Assembly (NCBI RefSeq): GCF_002105155.1
Contig: NW_019029016.1
Location: 124,001-188,000, forward strand
Direction: 5' to 3'
Source: Lobosporangium transversale
Taxonomy: Eukaryota > Mortierellomycota > Mortierellomycetes > Mortierellales > Mortierellaceae
Length of the DNA: 64,000 bases
Below the pieces are notes generated by a model. It did not search any database. It was not told where the DNA came from and saw only the letters and a program-made list of their open reading frames with translations. The position numbers and the translations under genes were made by a program. Below, piece by piece: positions 1-9,652 of this stretch. How positions within the stretch are numbered: the stretch's first letter is position 1; each line of letters starts with the position of its first letter.

Positions 1-845
1 CACCTCAATAGCTTTTCGGAATTCAGGGACAGTTGCTTTATCGATGTCAGTTGACCAAGTGAAAGAAAACTTATTCTCTTTTTTAAGATGGATTGCAAAG
101 GCTAAATATTTATTGGTAAAAAACATTGATCAGTCTCTTCATTCGAAAGAGCAAAAACATCCATGTGACAAAGATTTAAAGATTTACTTATTGATTAATG
201 ATCCAACCACTCCATCGTAGCGGTTTTGAAGCTTGATTGGACATTCGCAACTTTTTCTGGGTTGATCCCTCTACCATTTGCATCGATGACGAACCCGAGC
301 AATAAAACTTCCATGCGGAGGAAATTACTTTTTTCCTTATTGATAATTAAGTGGCACTTGTCAGTAGTTTAATTTAATCACCAGTTTGACATGTTCAGTG
401 TGCTCTTCAATGCTGCCGGAGAAAATGACAATGTCATCCACGCAAACGCTAACGAAGTGAAGATCTCCAAGCAATTGAGACATTCCTCTTTAGAATATAC
501 TGGTCATAGGCTTCAATCCAAATGGAGCACGAGCAAACATATATTGTTTATTCAGGTGCTTAAATGCCGTGTAGGGTTGGCTCTTCTCGTCTAGAGGTAA
601 TCCGTGGTGTATGCTTGCGACAAGTCAATTGTAGTAAAATACATATGACCTGTAGCTCGTTCCAATATCTCGGAAATTATAGGGATAGGAAAGTATCAAT
701 ATCCACGAGCTGCTTATTCATCGTTCTTGGGTCAAAGCAGACTCTGTATTTAATAATTTCGCCTTCTAAGTTCTTCCTTGCCGCAAGCGTAAGAGAGCTG
801 TTGTAGGGTTTACCCTTAGGTGCCTCAACGATAACTCCATCGTCT
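1..845 (-). pseudogene. Ty3/gypsy reverse transcriptase fragment
   Basis: Read on the minus strand, this stretch carries recognisable RT landmarks spread over different frames: an R-x-CFDPRTMNK segment, a TTIDLSQAYH-like catalytic block, a FARAPFGLKP block and, near 425-450, VCVDDIVIFS, which corresponds to the YxDD polymerase motif. These follow the order of a Ty3/gypsy RT. Stops and frame changes separate the blocks, so the enzyme is dead. It continues the protease reading frame immediately upstream (848-1419) and runs off the left edge of the window. RNase H and integrase, if present, lie outside. The family call is secure from motif order; the exact clade cannot be told. Confidence 0.75.
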
Positions 846-847
846 AA

Positions 848-1419
848 TCATTTCTGTACGGTTGTATTGACTTCCATTTCTACTTGCGCGTAGAACCTAC
901 GAGAGCGTTCTTGAATCACGCAGTCATCTCTGACTTTTAGATGGACTCGCATAATGTCTAATGGGCAGTGACTCTTAGGGCCAATCTGGCTTTCGGAGCA
1001 AAGGAAGGGCTCAATGGCTAATAAGAACTGCTTCTTCTGTTCGATGAATTCAGCTTCTAACTCTTGGTCTTTCAAAGTAGAGGGTACAAGTAGTGGTTTA
1101 TTTTCATCAGTTAAGGAATCATCTGCTTTTTCAACAACAGTCGTAGCTATGCCATGGATCCCAAAGCCGAAGCGGTAAAATAGATCCATTCCGATGAGGA
1201 AGTCGTAATAGCCCAGAGGCATAACGCTGACTATGCATTCTACTGTCCGATGATTACAAGAGAGAGTAATAGCATCTACTGTGCCGACATTGTGAAAACC
1301 AGTAGTGTCGTCTGCAAATTTAATTACAGTATTTTTCGAGGTCGCGGTCCTTAATTTGAGACCTTTAGCAACTTCTCGATTAATGAAGGATACATTGGAA
1401 CCAGGCTGGGATACGTCGT
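848..1419 (-). pseudogene. Ty3/gypsy aspartic protease to RT N-terminus, truncated
   Basis: The open frame contains a retropepsin-like start ([13 protein letters not shown]) and a YYDFLIGMDLF flap/hydrophobic block, followed by a linker into the RT N-terminus (RSRRFYAQVEME). Retropepsins use D-[ST]-G or D-P-G at the active site. Here the residue before PGS is Gln, and it falls exactly where the upstream transposase fragment joins, so the catalytic Asp codon appears to have been lost at the junction. The first part of the open frame (1419-1459) belongs to the transposase in another frame and is not protease. Non-functional remnant of the same gypsy element as the Gag at 1745-2896. Confidence 0.65.
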
Positions 1420-1745
1420 TGCTCAACAACTTGGCCAGACATATTTTTTCGATATGCATCCATATATCGAAAGCACTTCCTTGCGTATTTTCGAATGGTG
1501 ATGATGTCCACTGAGCTTAAAGCCTTTGGGATGGTCTCCTGTAGCCCATTGAATGTGTAATCGCAATTTGCTCTGGTGTATCGCTTGCTTGCGCCCCAAA
1601 ACATTTCAATGAAGTTCAATTCGCAATGGAATTTTGGATAGAAAATGACTTGCTGTCCGTGTTTCTTTGCAATTTCTTCCAAAAATGATCGTTGTGCCTG
1701 AAAGTCCGGCTGCAGCTTCAAGATACGAGTAGGCAACATGAATCT
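1415..1745 (-). pseudogene. DDE transposase C-terminal fragment nested in gypsy element
   Basis: About 110 codons encode a C-terminal DDE endonuclease segment. [20 protein letters not shown] block supplies the final acidic residue of the DDE triad in the E-L-N-x-I-E context, and it is followed by a Trp/Tyr-rich tail ([24 protein letters not shown]). This arrangement is typical of fungal DDE-superfamily endonucleases. The N-terminal two thirds, with the first two Asp residues, are absent. It lies between the gypsy Gag zinc-knuckle region and the protease, so it is a nested and later truncated insertion or a rearrangement junction. No terminal inverted repeats were identified at its ends. Confidence 0.6.
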
Positions 1746-2896
1746 CTGAAAACAGAGTGATCACTCTCCTTACAGCTCGCGCATATCTTCTTGAGCCCCT
1801 CCCTCCAAAGCTTTCTTTCAATGAGAACCCGTTTCATCCCTTTTGGTTGGTTTCGCATTTCTGGCCTGTATATATGGGTGTCATTGATCCTTCCTGTTGG
1901 TTCGATTTCCAGATGAAGGACGGGATGAACTCCTGTCGTAGAGAATGAGCCCTTATTAGTCTGCAATCCTTTTGTAGTAAAGTTATTGATGAACCAAGCA
2001 CAGGGATTATTCTTTTCACCCGTGAGGACGCTTGGATTCGCTCTAATAAAATCTAGCAAATGACCTACGTCTTCTATAGCGTCTAAGGACTTGAATTCTC
2101 CGAAGACTCTTTCTTGTCCAGCATCAGCCAACGCCGTTATGATTTTGCCGTAAAGGAGCACACCCATGGGCTGCAGCCCTCCAGCCTCAACAATCGACTC
2201 TATTCTGTCTGCGAAGGTATTTGCATCTTCATGTGGCAAGACAGTAAGGTCTGTTATCTGGCAAGTGATCCAGGATCGGATTAAATCGAGCTTCAGGATC
2301 GAATGGATGCTCCTTTTGACTTGCTTCCACGAGCGATCGCCATAGGCTTCTGTCTTTATCAGGCGATTGTACCTGCTGTCCAAGCGGATCTGTTCTAGAG
2401 CAAATCCCATGTATCGCCAGGCTAAGTCCTCGAAGAGATCGTCCGTCAAGAAGTTATGATAGTATGTCTCGAAAGCCTTGAGGAAGTCGATAACGGTTCT
2501 TGCCACCTTTAGAGCTATCTCTTTCTCAGGTACATTGTCCAACTGGAATTTAAGCGTAGGGGCATTTGCCTTCTTTTCCAACTGGACCCTTGAGAAGTCG
2601 ATTTCTTTGGTAATCATGTCTAGGACAGGGATCCGTTTGTAGTTGAAAACTCGGATCAATGCAGCATGTTTCTTGATTTCGTAATCAGGCGCGATATCAA
2701 GACTACCGCTGTCCTGCATATCAACTTCGCTGGGAGAAGAATCGGCTCGTTGCTTGACAATCAGGTGGCGTTCCATGCTGATGGCTTCCTGGGCTTCAAG
2801 GTGATCCTTGATTAGCTTGTAATGAGCTTCAGCCGCGTCATAGTCTTCTTGTATTAATAAAAATTGTTTGACGCCAATGAAATCATGCCAATACAA
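1745..2896 (-). pseudogene. Ty3/gypsy Gag-like protein, 3' truncated
   Basis: An open frame of about 380 codons has the features of a fungal gypsy Gag. It has a charged N-terminal region, a long helical capsid-like section (residues about 120-300, with FLKAFETYYHNFL and the conserved-looking SWKQVKRSIHSI and DANTFADRIESI), then a basic stretch ending in a Cys/His cluster [16 protein letters not shown], which resembles a degenerate CCHC zinc knuckle. The frame ends inside sequence that belongs to the nested transposase (1415-1745). The start chosen (2896) follows a possible splice donor of the Crinkler header exon at about 2928, so Gag abuts the Crinkler gene directly. The true start could be internal. 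Confidence 0.6.
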
Positions 2897-2927
2897 AGAA
2901 CTAATATAAAAAGCAACTGCTTACCCG

Positions 2928-3510
2928 GGCGTTCAACCATGATATTATCCATCGAGCCAGGACCATATATGTGTAATCTTCTTTTGTTACCGAATAGAGC
3001 GAAAATCCAGAAAACCACCGTAAATAAAAGAAGTCATATAAAATCTGCTCGACTACCTAGTAAATCTGCATCTTCTTGGTAGTGAGCAAGAACAGAAAAT
3101 GAAAACCCAAAGGGAGGCTGAAAAGGGCGGGACATATATGATCCTGGCTCTCGGATAATAAGCTTAAGTCGTCGTGTTATTCGACTTGGCCAGCTATGAA
3201 TTGTGTTTTTAGGAGGTGCAGCAAAGACATGTGAGATTTCAACTATTGGGTCCCCAAGCTCAAACAGTGTACTATCGTTTTCCTCTTTTAAACTGGTGAG
3301 AGTAATTTGTCTTGTTGGGGACGATGGAATGGAGACGTGGAAGAGCTTTAAAGTGTGGGCATCCATGTCTCTAAAGTCATTGATTCTCTTCTTTTTAATT
3401 GCATCTTTAAGATCGCCGACAGTGTCATCGATTGAGACATCAATTGGGAATGGCGAAGATACTCCATCAATGATGCAAAAGAGTTTGTGCATTTCAGGGG
3501 TGAAGATCAA
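2928..3510 (-). pseudogene. Crinkler (CR/CRN-type) effector header domain, interrupted
   Basis: The N-terminal about 105 residues (3510 down to 3196) match the ubiquitin-like Crinkler header: LFCIIDG near the start, a TVGDLKDAIKKK helix, MDAHTLKLFHVSIP, and a final ISHVFAAPP-x-NTIH block. This header is known to direct CR effectors of oomycetes and early-diverging fungi and to precede a C-terminal enzymatic domain. mini-DIRS-a (2944-3195) is inserted just after the Ile-His of the terminal strand. The remaining few codons lie beyond it and end at a GTAAGC splice-donor-like site near 2928. No toxin or nuclease domain follows; a gypsy Gag does. ATG could be at 3510 or six codons later. Confidence 0.75.
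2944..3195 (+). mobile_element. Miniature DIRS-derived element (mini-DIRS-a)
   Basis: The left end begins ATTATCCATCGAGCCAGGAC, the same terminus as full-length DIRS-3 (56955). The following leader of about 155 bp is clearly related to the DIRS-3 leader. A short unrelated middle follows, then an inverted terminus (ATCCTGGCTCTCGGATAAT) and a further 36-bp tail ending GGCCAGCT. No ORF is present. It interrupts the minus-strand Crinkler header exon: the reading frame on one side resumes on the other side with no added or lost base. A sister copy (15508-15768) has the same structure. Mobilisation in trans by a DIRS recombinase is inferred. Confidence 0.75.
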
Positions 3511-4047
3511 TGAGAAGGGTTGAGCAGTAATGATTGTTTACATGAAGATTTGTATGACTGTTTTTTAAAGTATGCACCAAGCTAGATACCATGGCTTCGC
3601 CACGGCCTTCTCTTGCCTCGCTAGAAATTTCATGACGACAAAATAAAGCGTTACCATTTATAACTTTTATTGACTGACTTTTTATATTTATCTCATTCAA
3701 ACACATTTACCTCTCAGCGATATTGAAAATGCTCCGCCACCATTCTCTCATGGTTATCAATTCAGGAACATTTCTTTCCTGTCTATTTACAAATAAGCTT
3801 GGGCCTACACAATGAGCAACAAAAGCATTTACTTATTTTTTTATTCAACTCATACAATCAAAGTTTTGGTAGAAAACCATTCAGCTATTCTCAGCTTTTG
3901 CCTTCCCCTTTTTCTGAGTCAAGGAACTTGACCCAGAGGATACTTAGCTTCTAAATCTTGTGTTCTCGTTAAAAGAGCTTTGATAGTCTTTTCTTGCTCG
4001 AGAATAGTCTTGTCTAGATCATCAATCCTGTTGTATGCACCTCGGAC
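3511..4047. other. Spacer without a recognisable gene
   Basis: Upstream region of the Crinkler header gene. It holds a segment around 3585-3640 (ACCATGGCTTCGCCACGGCC... CTCGCTAGAAA) that resembles 30750-30805, downstream of another decayed gene. Otherwise AT-rich with no convincing ORF. Confidence 0.5.
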
Positions 4048-4360
4048 CCCTTTCACTCCAATCATGATTTTCGAAAGTTGTTTCATGCATCAATATAGAT
4101 CGCAGTAGAGAACTGAAAACCTTTTTTTTTTTTTTTTTTTTTGATGACAGAATGAAAGCCTTGGTTGGTTCTTGTCAGGCAGAACTTTACTCATATGAGC
4201 ACTCGCGCAGTATCTACTCAATAGAGCGGCGTGAATTTATGATAAATGGTGACATCAAAGGTGGCAACGGTCAAGTCAGTTCACTCGTGTTCAGCTTGCA
4301 GCCGTCCGCTGAACACAGCTGTGCCATCAAAGCAGAAAGAATGAGCGTTGATAGACTAAT
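4048..4360 (+). repeat. R1 repeat module, outer copy
   Basis: This segment is a diverged direct copy of 9653-9990 (shared CACTCCAATCATG, GCACTCGCGCAGTATCTACT, GGCAACGGTCAAGTCAGTTC). It therefore occurs four times across the palindrome. It contains an open frame (4152-4541) shared in part by the other copy, but frequent substitutions without codon pattern argue against a protein. A following piece (4375-4480) matches 9130-9260 in inverted orientation. Confidence 0.7.
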
Positions 4361-4554
4361 GCCACAGAATTATTTGTATTTCCGCCATGACGCCCTCGGT
4401 CAGATGTTCGCTATTTTCTGGTTGGTCAAAACATTTACACGGCAGAAAAGGGAAGCAGACATTGTCCACCTTGGTAAAATTAACCTTTTAATGAGTATGC
4501 AAAGAGCTATTGAGTCAAATATAATGAGTAGTACAAAATAGTGCATTGTATAGA

Positions 4555-5068
4555 CATATAAGAAAAAAAAAGGAAAAATAAAAAGGAAAAAAAAAAGGAA
4601 AAGAAAAAAAAAAGGAAAAGAAAAAAGAAAAAGAAAACGGCATAGCGGAAATTGAAAATCGATAATAAGCGCACCTGTGATATCATTTGTCAATTTTCAT
4701 ATGCTTACAAGGTGGAGAAAGCGAGTGTTAATATGCCTGTGCTCTGAATCTCGTCCATTTACTTTAGCTCGCTGTCTAAATAGATATTTCTTTCTTTGTT
4801 GCACCACCTTAGCATGCAGAGAGAGCAATGTGGCTCGTGCTCTGATTGCAGCCTAATATTGTTGTTTATATGATCTTGCAGATCTTGAAGACGGAAGACG
4901 GAATGTTAGCAGTGCTTTTCCCCACCTCCACCCATGAGTGCTTTCTCTTTTCCCTCTTGTATGCATATGAAAAATGACGGATGATATCATGTATTGCGCA
5001 TATTATCCATTTTCAAATTCCGCTACGCCGCTTTTTTTTCTTTTTTTCTTTTTTTCCTTTTTTTTGGC
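4555..5068. mobile_element. MITE-like element 1 with about 100-bp inverted repeats
   Basis: 4637-4735 and 4930-5031 are imperfect inverted repeats (roughly 80% by eye). Left CGGCATAGCGGAAATTGAAA corresponds to the complement of right TTTCAAATTCCGCTACGCCG, and both carry a GATATCAT core and CATATGC. The repeats are flanked outward by A-rich (left) and T-rich (right) tracts of 60-70 bp, giving mirror symmetry to the full length. No ORF is present. The size and structure fit a non-autonomous DNA element; target-site duplications could not be resolved in the homopolymers. Confidence 0.6.
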
Positions 5069-5088
5069 CGCTCTAGAGCTCTAGAGCG
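5069..5088. other. Perfect 20-bp palindrome
   Basis: CGCTCTAGAGCTCTAGAGCG is its own reverse complement and lies immediately outside the T-tract of MITE-1. It could be a cruciform-forming spot or a dimeric binding site. It is repeated at 27263-27282 in the other arm. Confidence 0.7.
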
Positions 5089-5464
5089 TACAAAAAGCAA
5101 GATGCTTGATATATTCATTATTCAGTCAATACTCTGAAATCGCAAATTGGTTTCACTTATCATTTTTCCTGCGCGACTTCAAAAACCACTCATCATTCAT
5201 CCATTCGTCCTTTACACGCGAGTGCTTTCGATATAAAATAGACTTTTTTTTTCTTTTCTTTTCTTTTCTTTTCTTTCTTTCCCTTTTTCTCTTCTCTTCC
5301 AGTTCAGCCTCATCGACCAACATGAAAGGTAAGCAACACTCCACAAATATTCACCCTTACTAAAGTCCTAACTCTCTCACCTTATGCTGCACTGTACTTG
5401 TTCTGACTTTTCATTCCCTGTCTATCTCTCTTTCTCTCTCTTTCACACCACTGTTAGACCACAA

Positions 5465-6059
5465 ATGATACAAACTTCTAGCCAGATACAGAGCAGAGCT
5501 AGGAAACACTCTGAACAACTCAACAGCAAACTACAGACCAGAAAAAGCAAAAAAAGCCTCACCTGGTCATTCACAGAAGAGCCCTCGCCGCTGTCATCAA
5601 GTAAGTATATAGATTATGTATGCCTTCGCTTTGTCTTGCTTGTGATTGTCCCTACCATCAAATAAGCTTAGCATACTTACAAAGTTATCTTCGTTCTTTT
5701 TTTTCGTCTTCCTCCTTCTAGCTGTAATAGGGGCCACTAGCCCTAGGCTCATGGCGACGATTGTCCCAAAGACTGCAATGGGCCCATGCAGTGCTTATCG
5801 AAATGGGGCGAAAGCGGAGCTGTAAGTACAATTTCTTTTAGAGTACATGTCGTGACTTTCTGTCTGTACTCTGCTGTGCTCTGATTACCAAATATTCTAA
5901 CCACGCGTGTTTTTTTTTGTCTTCTTCCCTTAAAGGCTCATCCGCTTGGGCTCTAGCCCGCCGGGCCCTCCATCGGGCCATCCTCCCGCCTGCCCGTCGA
6001 TCCCCTTCGCAGACCCCTCCGTCAAGCCCTCGCAACTCCTTGAAGGGGGATCATTGTAG
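5465..6059 (+). CDS. Putative small three-exon gene, unknown product
   Basis: Three stretches joined by consensus GT-AG introns form one open frame of 119 codons: 5465-5600, 5722-5821 and 5936-6059, with donors GTAAGT, GTAAGT and acceptors TTCTAG, TTAAAG. The phases agree at both junctions. An additional leading non-coding exon ending AAAG/GTAAGC at 5328 and an acceptor at 5457 are likely. The protein is basic and Ser/Gln-rich at the N-terminus (QIQSRARKHSEQL), then Ala/Thr-rich, then Pro-rich; no family is recognised. The last exon is GC-rich unlike its surroundings. It could instead be a non-coding spliced transcript. Confidence 0.35.
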
Positions 6060-6148
6060 TAGCTCTAGAGAGCCTCTAGCCTCTGGACCTTACTTTGATC
6101 CGAGTGCCCTTGGGGATTTCGCATAGGTAACAGATGACACACAGTTGT

Positions 6149-6452
6149 GGTCGTCTAAGTATGGTAAGTCAGTAACAGTGGCCTGTTTACTAGGCCTATA
6201 GAGCTCAAGTCTCGGCCCTCAAGGAGGTCCCCCCTCCAGCAGGATCAGGATCAGGACCAGGATCAGGATCAGGTGTTATCAAGGCCTGATAACACCTCAG
6301 GTAAGTATACATGCGCATACATAGCAAGGAGCATATTAACTTGATTCTACCATTGCTTTTGTTCTCTCTGTTTAGGTGGGATCTTGGCAACTCGGAGCTC
6401 TATAGTGTTTAGTAAATAGTTCATTGTTACTGACACCATACTTAGATCACCC
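6149..6452. mobile_element. MITE-like element 2 with 54-bp inverted repeats
   Basis: 6149-6206 and 6395-6452 are imperfect inverted repeats: left TCTAAGTATGGTAAGTCAGT against the complement of right ACTGACACCATACTTAGA, both running inward to CTATAGAGCTC. The interior contains a short GGATCA tandem array (6238-6273) and a perfect 11-bp hairpin AGGTGTTATCA/TGATAACACCT with a 5-base AGGCC loop (6271-6297). No ORF. An intron-like GTAAGT...TTTAG lies inside, so it may also be part of a transcript of the upstream gene. Confidence 0.6.
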
Positions 6453-6704
6453 CAATTAGCGAAGCTGCACCAGGCGCCTGGCTGTAGTGTGTAGTGCATG
6501 GCGTAGAGGCGTCATGTTGTGTGACCTGTTACCTGCCGTCTGAACCAAAGGTACTCTGGTCATAGTAGGGCTTCATAGGCTAGTCGTTCGATAGACTATT
6601 GCAATGAGACCTCTGCTTGGAGAAGCGAGAGCAAGGGTCATAAGGGGAGTAGAGGGCCTTGAGGCATAAAACTAGATCGAAGAGCGCCATGCTTCGAATG
6701 CGGC

Positions 6705-7560
6705 TTGGAGCGCAGGGCCAACAGAAAGCAGACAGCAGCCGAGGGCCGAAAGCCAATAGTCAAGAGCCAGCAGTCAGCAGTCAACACCCAACATCCAATA
6801 GCAGAAAAAAAAAAAAAAGAAGCAAATAACCAAAACACAAAACAAAGAACACAAAACAAAGAACAAAAAAAAAAAGATAAAAAAAAAGATAAAAACCGAA
6901 ACACAGAGTAAAGAACAAAAAAGATGAGGAAAAGAAAAAAAGAAATAACTCAAAAAAAAACACTCAAAGTCAAAGGCAGCCTCAGCCAAAGCTATAACAG
7001 GCAATGGGACTTTTGCTTGGAGAAGCGAGGCCTACGGTCCATGGAGGAAAGCAGAAGGCCTGGGAAAGAGCATCAGACCGAGGTAGAGCGCCTGGAGAAA
7101 TAGCCTCAGAGCTAATAACCAACAGCCAACAGCCAACAGCCAACAGCCAACAGCCAACAGCCAACAGTTAACAGCCAACGGTCATATAAAAACCCCAAAA
7201 AAACCAAAAAAAAAAAAAAAACCAAAAAAAAAAAAAAACTTCAAATGAAAATAAAAAAAAAAAATAAAAACTTCAAAAGAAAAAAAAAAAAAAAAAAAAA
7301 AAAAAAACCCCGAAGCCAGAAGCCAGAAGCCAGAAGCCAGAAGCCAAAGTCAGAAGCCAGAATCCAAAAGTCAAATGCCAGAAGCCAAATGCCAGAAGTC
7401 GGAAGTCAAAAGATCGAAGCCAGAAGCCAAAAGTCAGAAGCCAGAACCCAGAAGCCAAATGCCAGAACCCAGAACCCAGAAGTCAAAAGCCAGAAGCCAG
7501 GAACCCAAAAGTCAGAAACCAAAAATTAGCAGATAGCAGTCACATCACTGCAAAAAAAAA
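6705..7560 (+). repeat. A-rich minisatellite block with 7-bp units
   Basis: Two arrays dominate: AACAGCC units at about 7110-7165, and GCCAGAA-type units, degenerate, at 7315-7530. They are separated and preceded by A-tracts of 10-30 bases. Open frames through the block only reflect the missing stops in GCC/AGA-rich repeats. The A-tracts differ in length from the mirrored copy at 24791-25646, whereas the 7-mers agree. Confidence 0.85.
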
Positions 7561-9652
7561 AAAAAAAAAAAAAGCCAACCAGCTCACTCCACTCAACCAA
7601 AAGAAACCTCATTGAAAACCAGCCAAGGCCCAAAGTCGGTAGACGGTTGGCTCAGCCATAGCAGCTAGAGACTGCCTCAGCAAAATTAAAGACAGAAAAC
7701 CTTAGTCAAAGCAATCGAAGGCAGCCAGGCAACCACAATTAATCAAACACAGTTTGCTGCAATCAAGGAAATCAAAGACTACCAAAGCCAAAGTCGACCA
7801 AGGGCAACCTATAAGAGTCCCGATAATCAAAGGCAGTCAACCAAGGGAAGCTAACCCAAAGCCAGGCCACTAGGGCCAGTCAACCAAGGTTTCCAAGGCC
7901 AGTTAGCCAAGGCGCCATCAAAGAATATGCTAAAAAGCAACATCAAAAGAATCCAAGCCGACTAGGAAATGTTCGGTTCATGCAAACGTACCATGGGCAT
8001 CGCCACTCTTGGGCCAGGATGCAGCTTGGAAACCACAGCATAGTAAACAATTAACAATAAATATTAAAAGGCAAGATCAGACACAATGATCTTTGTCTTT
8101 TGTCTGAAAATGTGATGGATCTATGACTATTGTGAATGCGAAATAGGAATAGAATGTTGGTAGCGATAATCAATAGTAAAGCCAATGGATTAAGCTGTGC
8201 CAGCTATCGGTAGCAAGCTACTCGGTAATATATAGCTGGCTATATACTTACATTCACTCATCCACGGCCTTGAAGAGCAACCCAATCAAGCACATGAATA
8301 CCTTAGTGGAGTTGTGGACGTGTATTGTTACAGGCGCTTACCGTGTTACAGTGCGTTCACATTTGCACTGTCTGTGCCCTCATTGACTACAGCAGTTAGT
8401 AAAGGAGACCATCTTCTTTATCCTCTTCTTCTATTCTCTTTCTTCACTCTTAACAAGAGATGGGATAGACTATGTGGGAATTATACTTTGGCAGATTGCC
8501 GTTTTTCCAGAGTTTGATAGAAGATAGCACATGACAATCCTCAAGATACCTCTGCGCCTTTTAATTTTAATTTCTATATTTTCATGCAAGACAATATGGA
8601 ATATGTAGATTAATGATTAGATTTTATAACTTCTTTGTTTGAAGGCGAAATAAAGTATCAACGTTTATGTATCGACCAATAAAAGGCATCCAACCGTGTC
8701 GAGGGAATGACGTGTTGTATCTCCTTGGCGTTCCGAAAGTTAAAAAAAAGGAAAAGTCTGTTCGAACAAAAATTGCTAAAGCACAGTTCCCACGATATAC
8801 ACAAACGACATGGCATACACGTGAGTATCAACAGTATCAACATTTCCATGAGCAACGCTGCTTTATGAGCCCTCTTTAGTGCTATACCATGCTGCCTTGG
8901 CCATCTTTTGTCCACTTGGTATTTCTCCACATTATTGTTTCACTGTCATCAAAGAGAGTGCTATATAAAAGAAAGGGCAAAATTAGGGATAAATAATAAA
9001 AATGTACATGAAGGATAATACCGCCGCCTCGCACCATGACTGTATGGACATGACTAATATTGATGTGTGGCTGTTTGCTCTCAGAGACAGGTTGCCATCA
9101 TTCATGTGGCATCTGGAAGTAAAAAAGGTCAATTTTATCGAGATGGACAATGTGTCCCTTGTCTGCCGTGTGAATATTCAGATTCAAAATGGACTCTGAC
9201 CAACCAGAAAAAAGAGTGTTCAAACGAACATCTGACTGAAGGTGTCATGGTGGAAAAATAAATGACATTGCGGCGTTCCCTCTGAACGCGTTATCTCTTT
9301 AGATTTTCAATACTACTTTATCTCATTCGTTTAATATTACAACCTACCCACCCACAATGACTTTCTTTATTGCTGGAGAATGATAGTTATCAGTATTTAT
9401 TATTATTTAACATTTGGCAGCAGGGATGCTCAGTTCCTTTGCGTCGCTGTAAAATATCGTATCGACAACACAAATGGAAACAACAAGTATAAAAAATCGA
9501 TAGCTATAAAGGAATAAAAATATGCTATACCAACTGAGCTATTCTCAAAAGGGTCAACAGCCGAGTCGTTTGCCGAGATTTAGGCAGCAGGTCACAGTCT
9601 GTCCAATCCTGATCCTAAAAAACAAATGGAAATAGACCTTACTTTACCCCTT
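7561..9652. other. Long spacer, no supported gene
   Basis: Short open frames here (for example 8314-8517, 8667-8879, 9002-9199) lack codon structure, family motifs and coherent splice sites. 7.6-8.0 kb is rich in AAGCCA/CCAAGG-like motifs continuing the minisatellite composition. 9130-9260 is an inverted, diverged copy of 4375-4480. 9260-9560 is where the two palindrome arms differ most. Confidence 0.5.
9530..9541 (-). promoter_or_regulatory. tRNA-like pol III A box
   Basis: The minus strand reads TAGCTCAGTTGG within GAATAGCTCAGTTGGTATAGC, a good match to the D-arm/A-box of a eukaryotic tRNA. No B box (GGTTCGA-type) or cloverleaf follows, so it is not a tRNA gene. It may be a SINE head or chance. 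Its mirror copy is at 22803-22814 and a degenerate one at 28412-28423. Confidence 0.4.

Noticed and set aside
6638..7004. Several Phe-rich 'membrane protein' ORFs and their mirrors near 25.4 kb
   Set aside because: They read poly-T tracts; no start context, no codon bias.
7105..7530. Regular short repeats resembling a CRISPR array
   Set aside because: Units are 7 bp, contiguous and without spacers, and the sequence is eukaryotic; it is a minisatellite.
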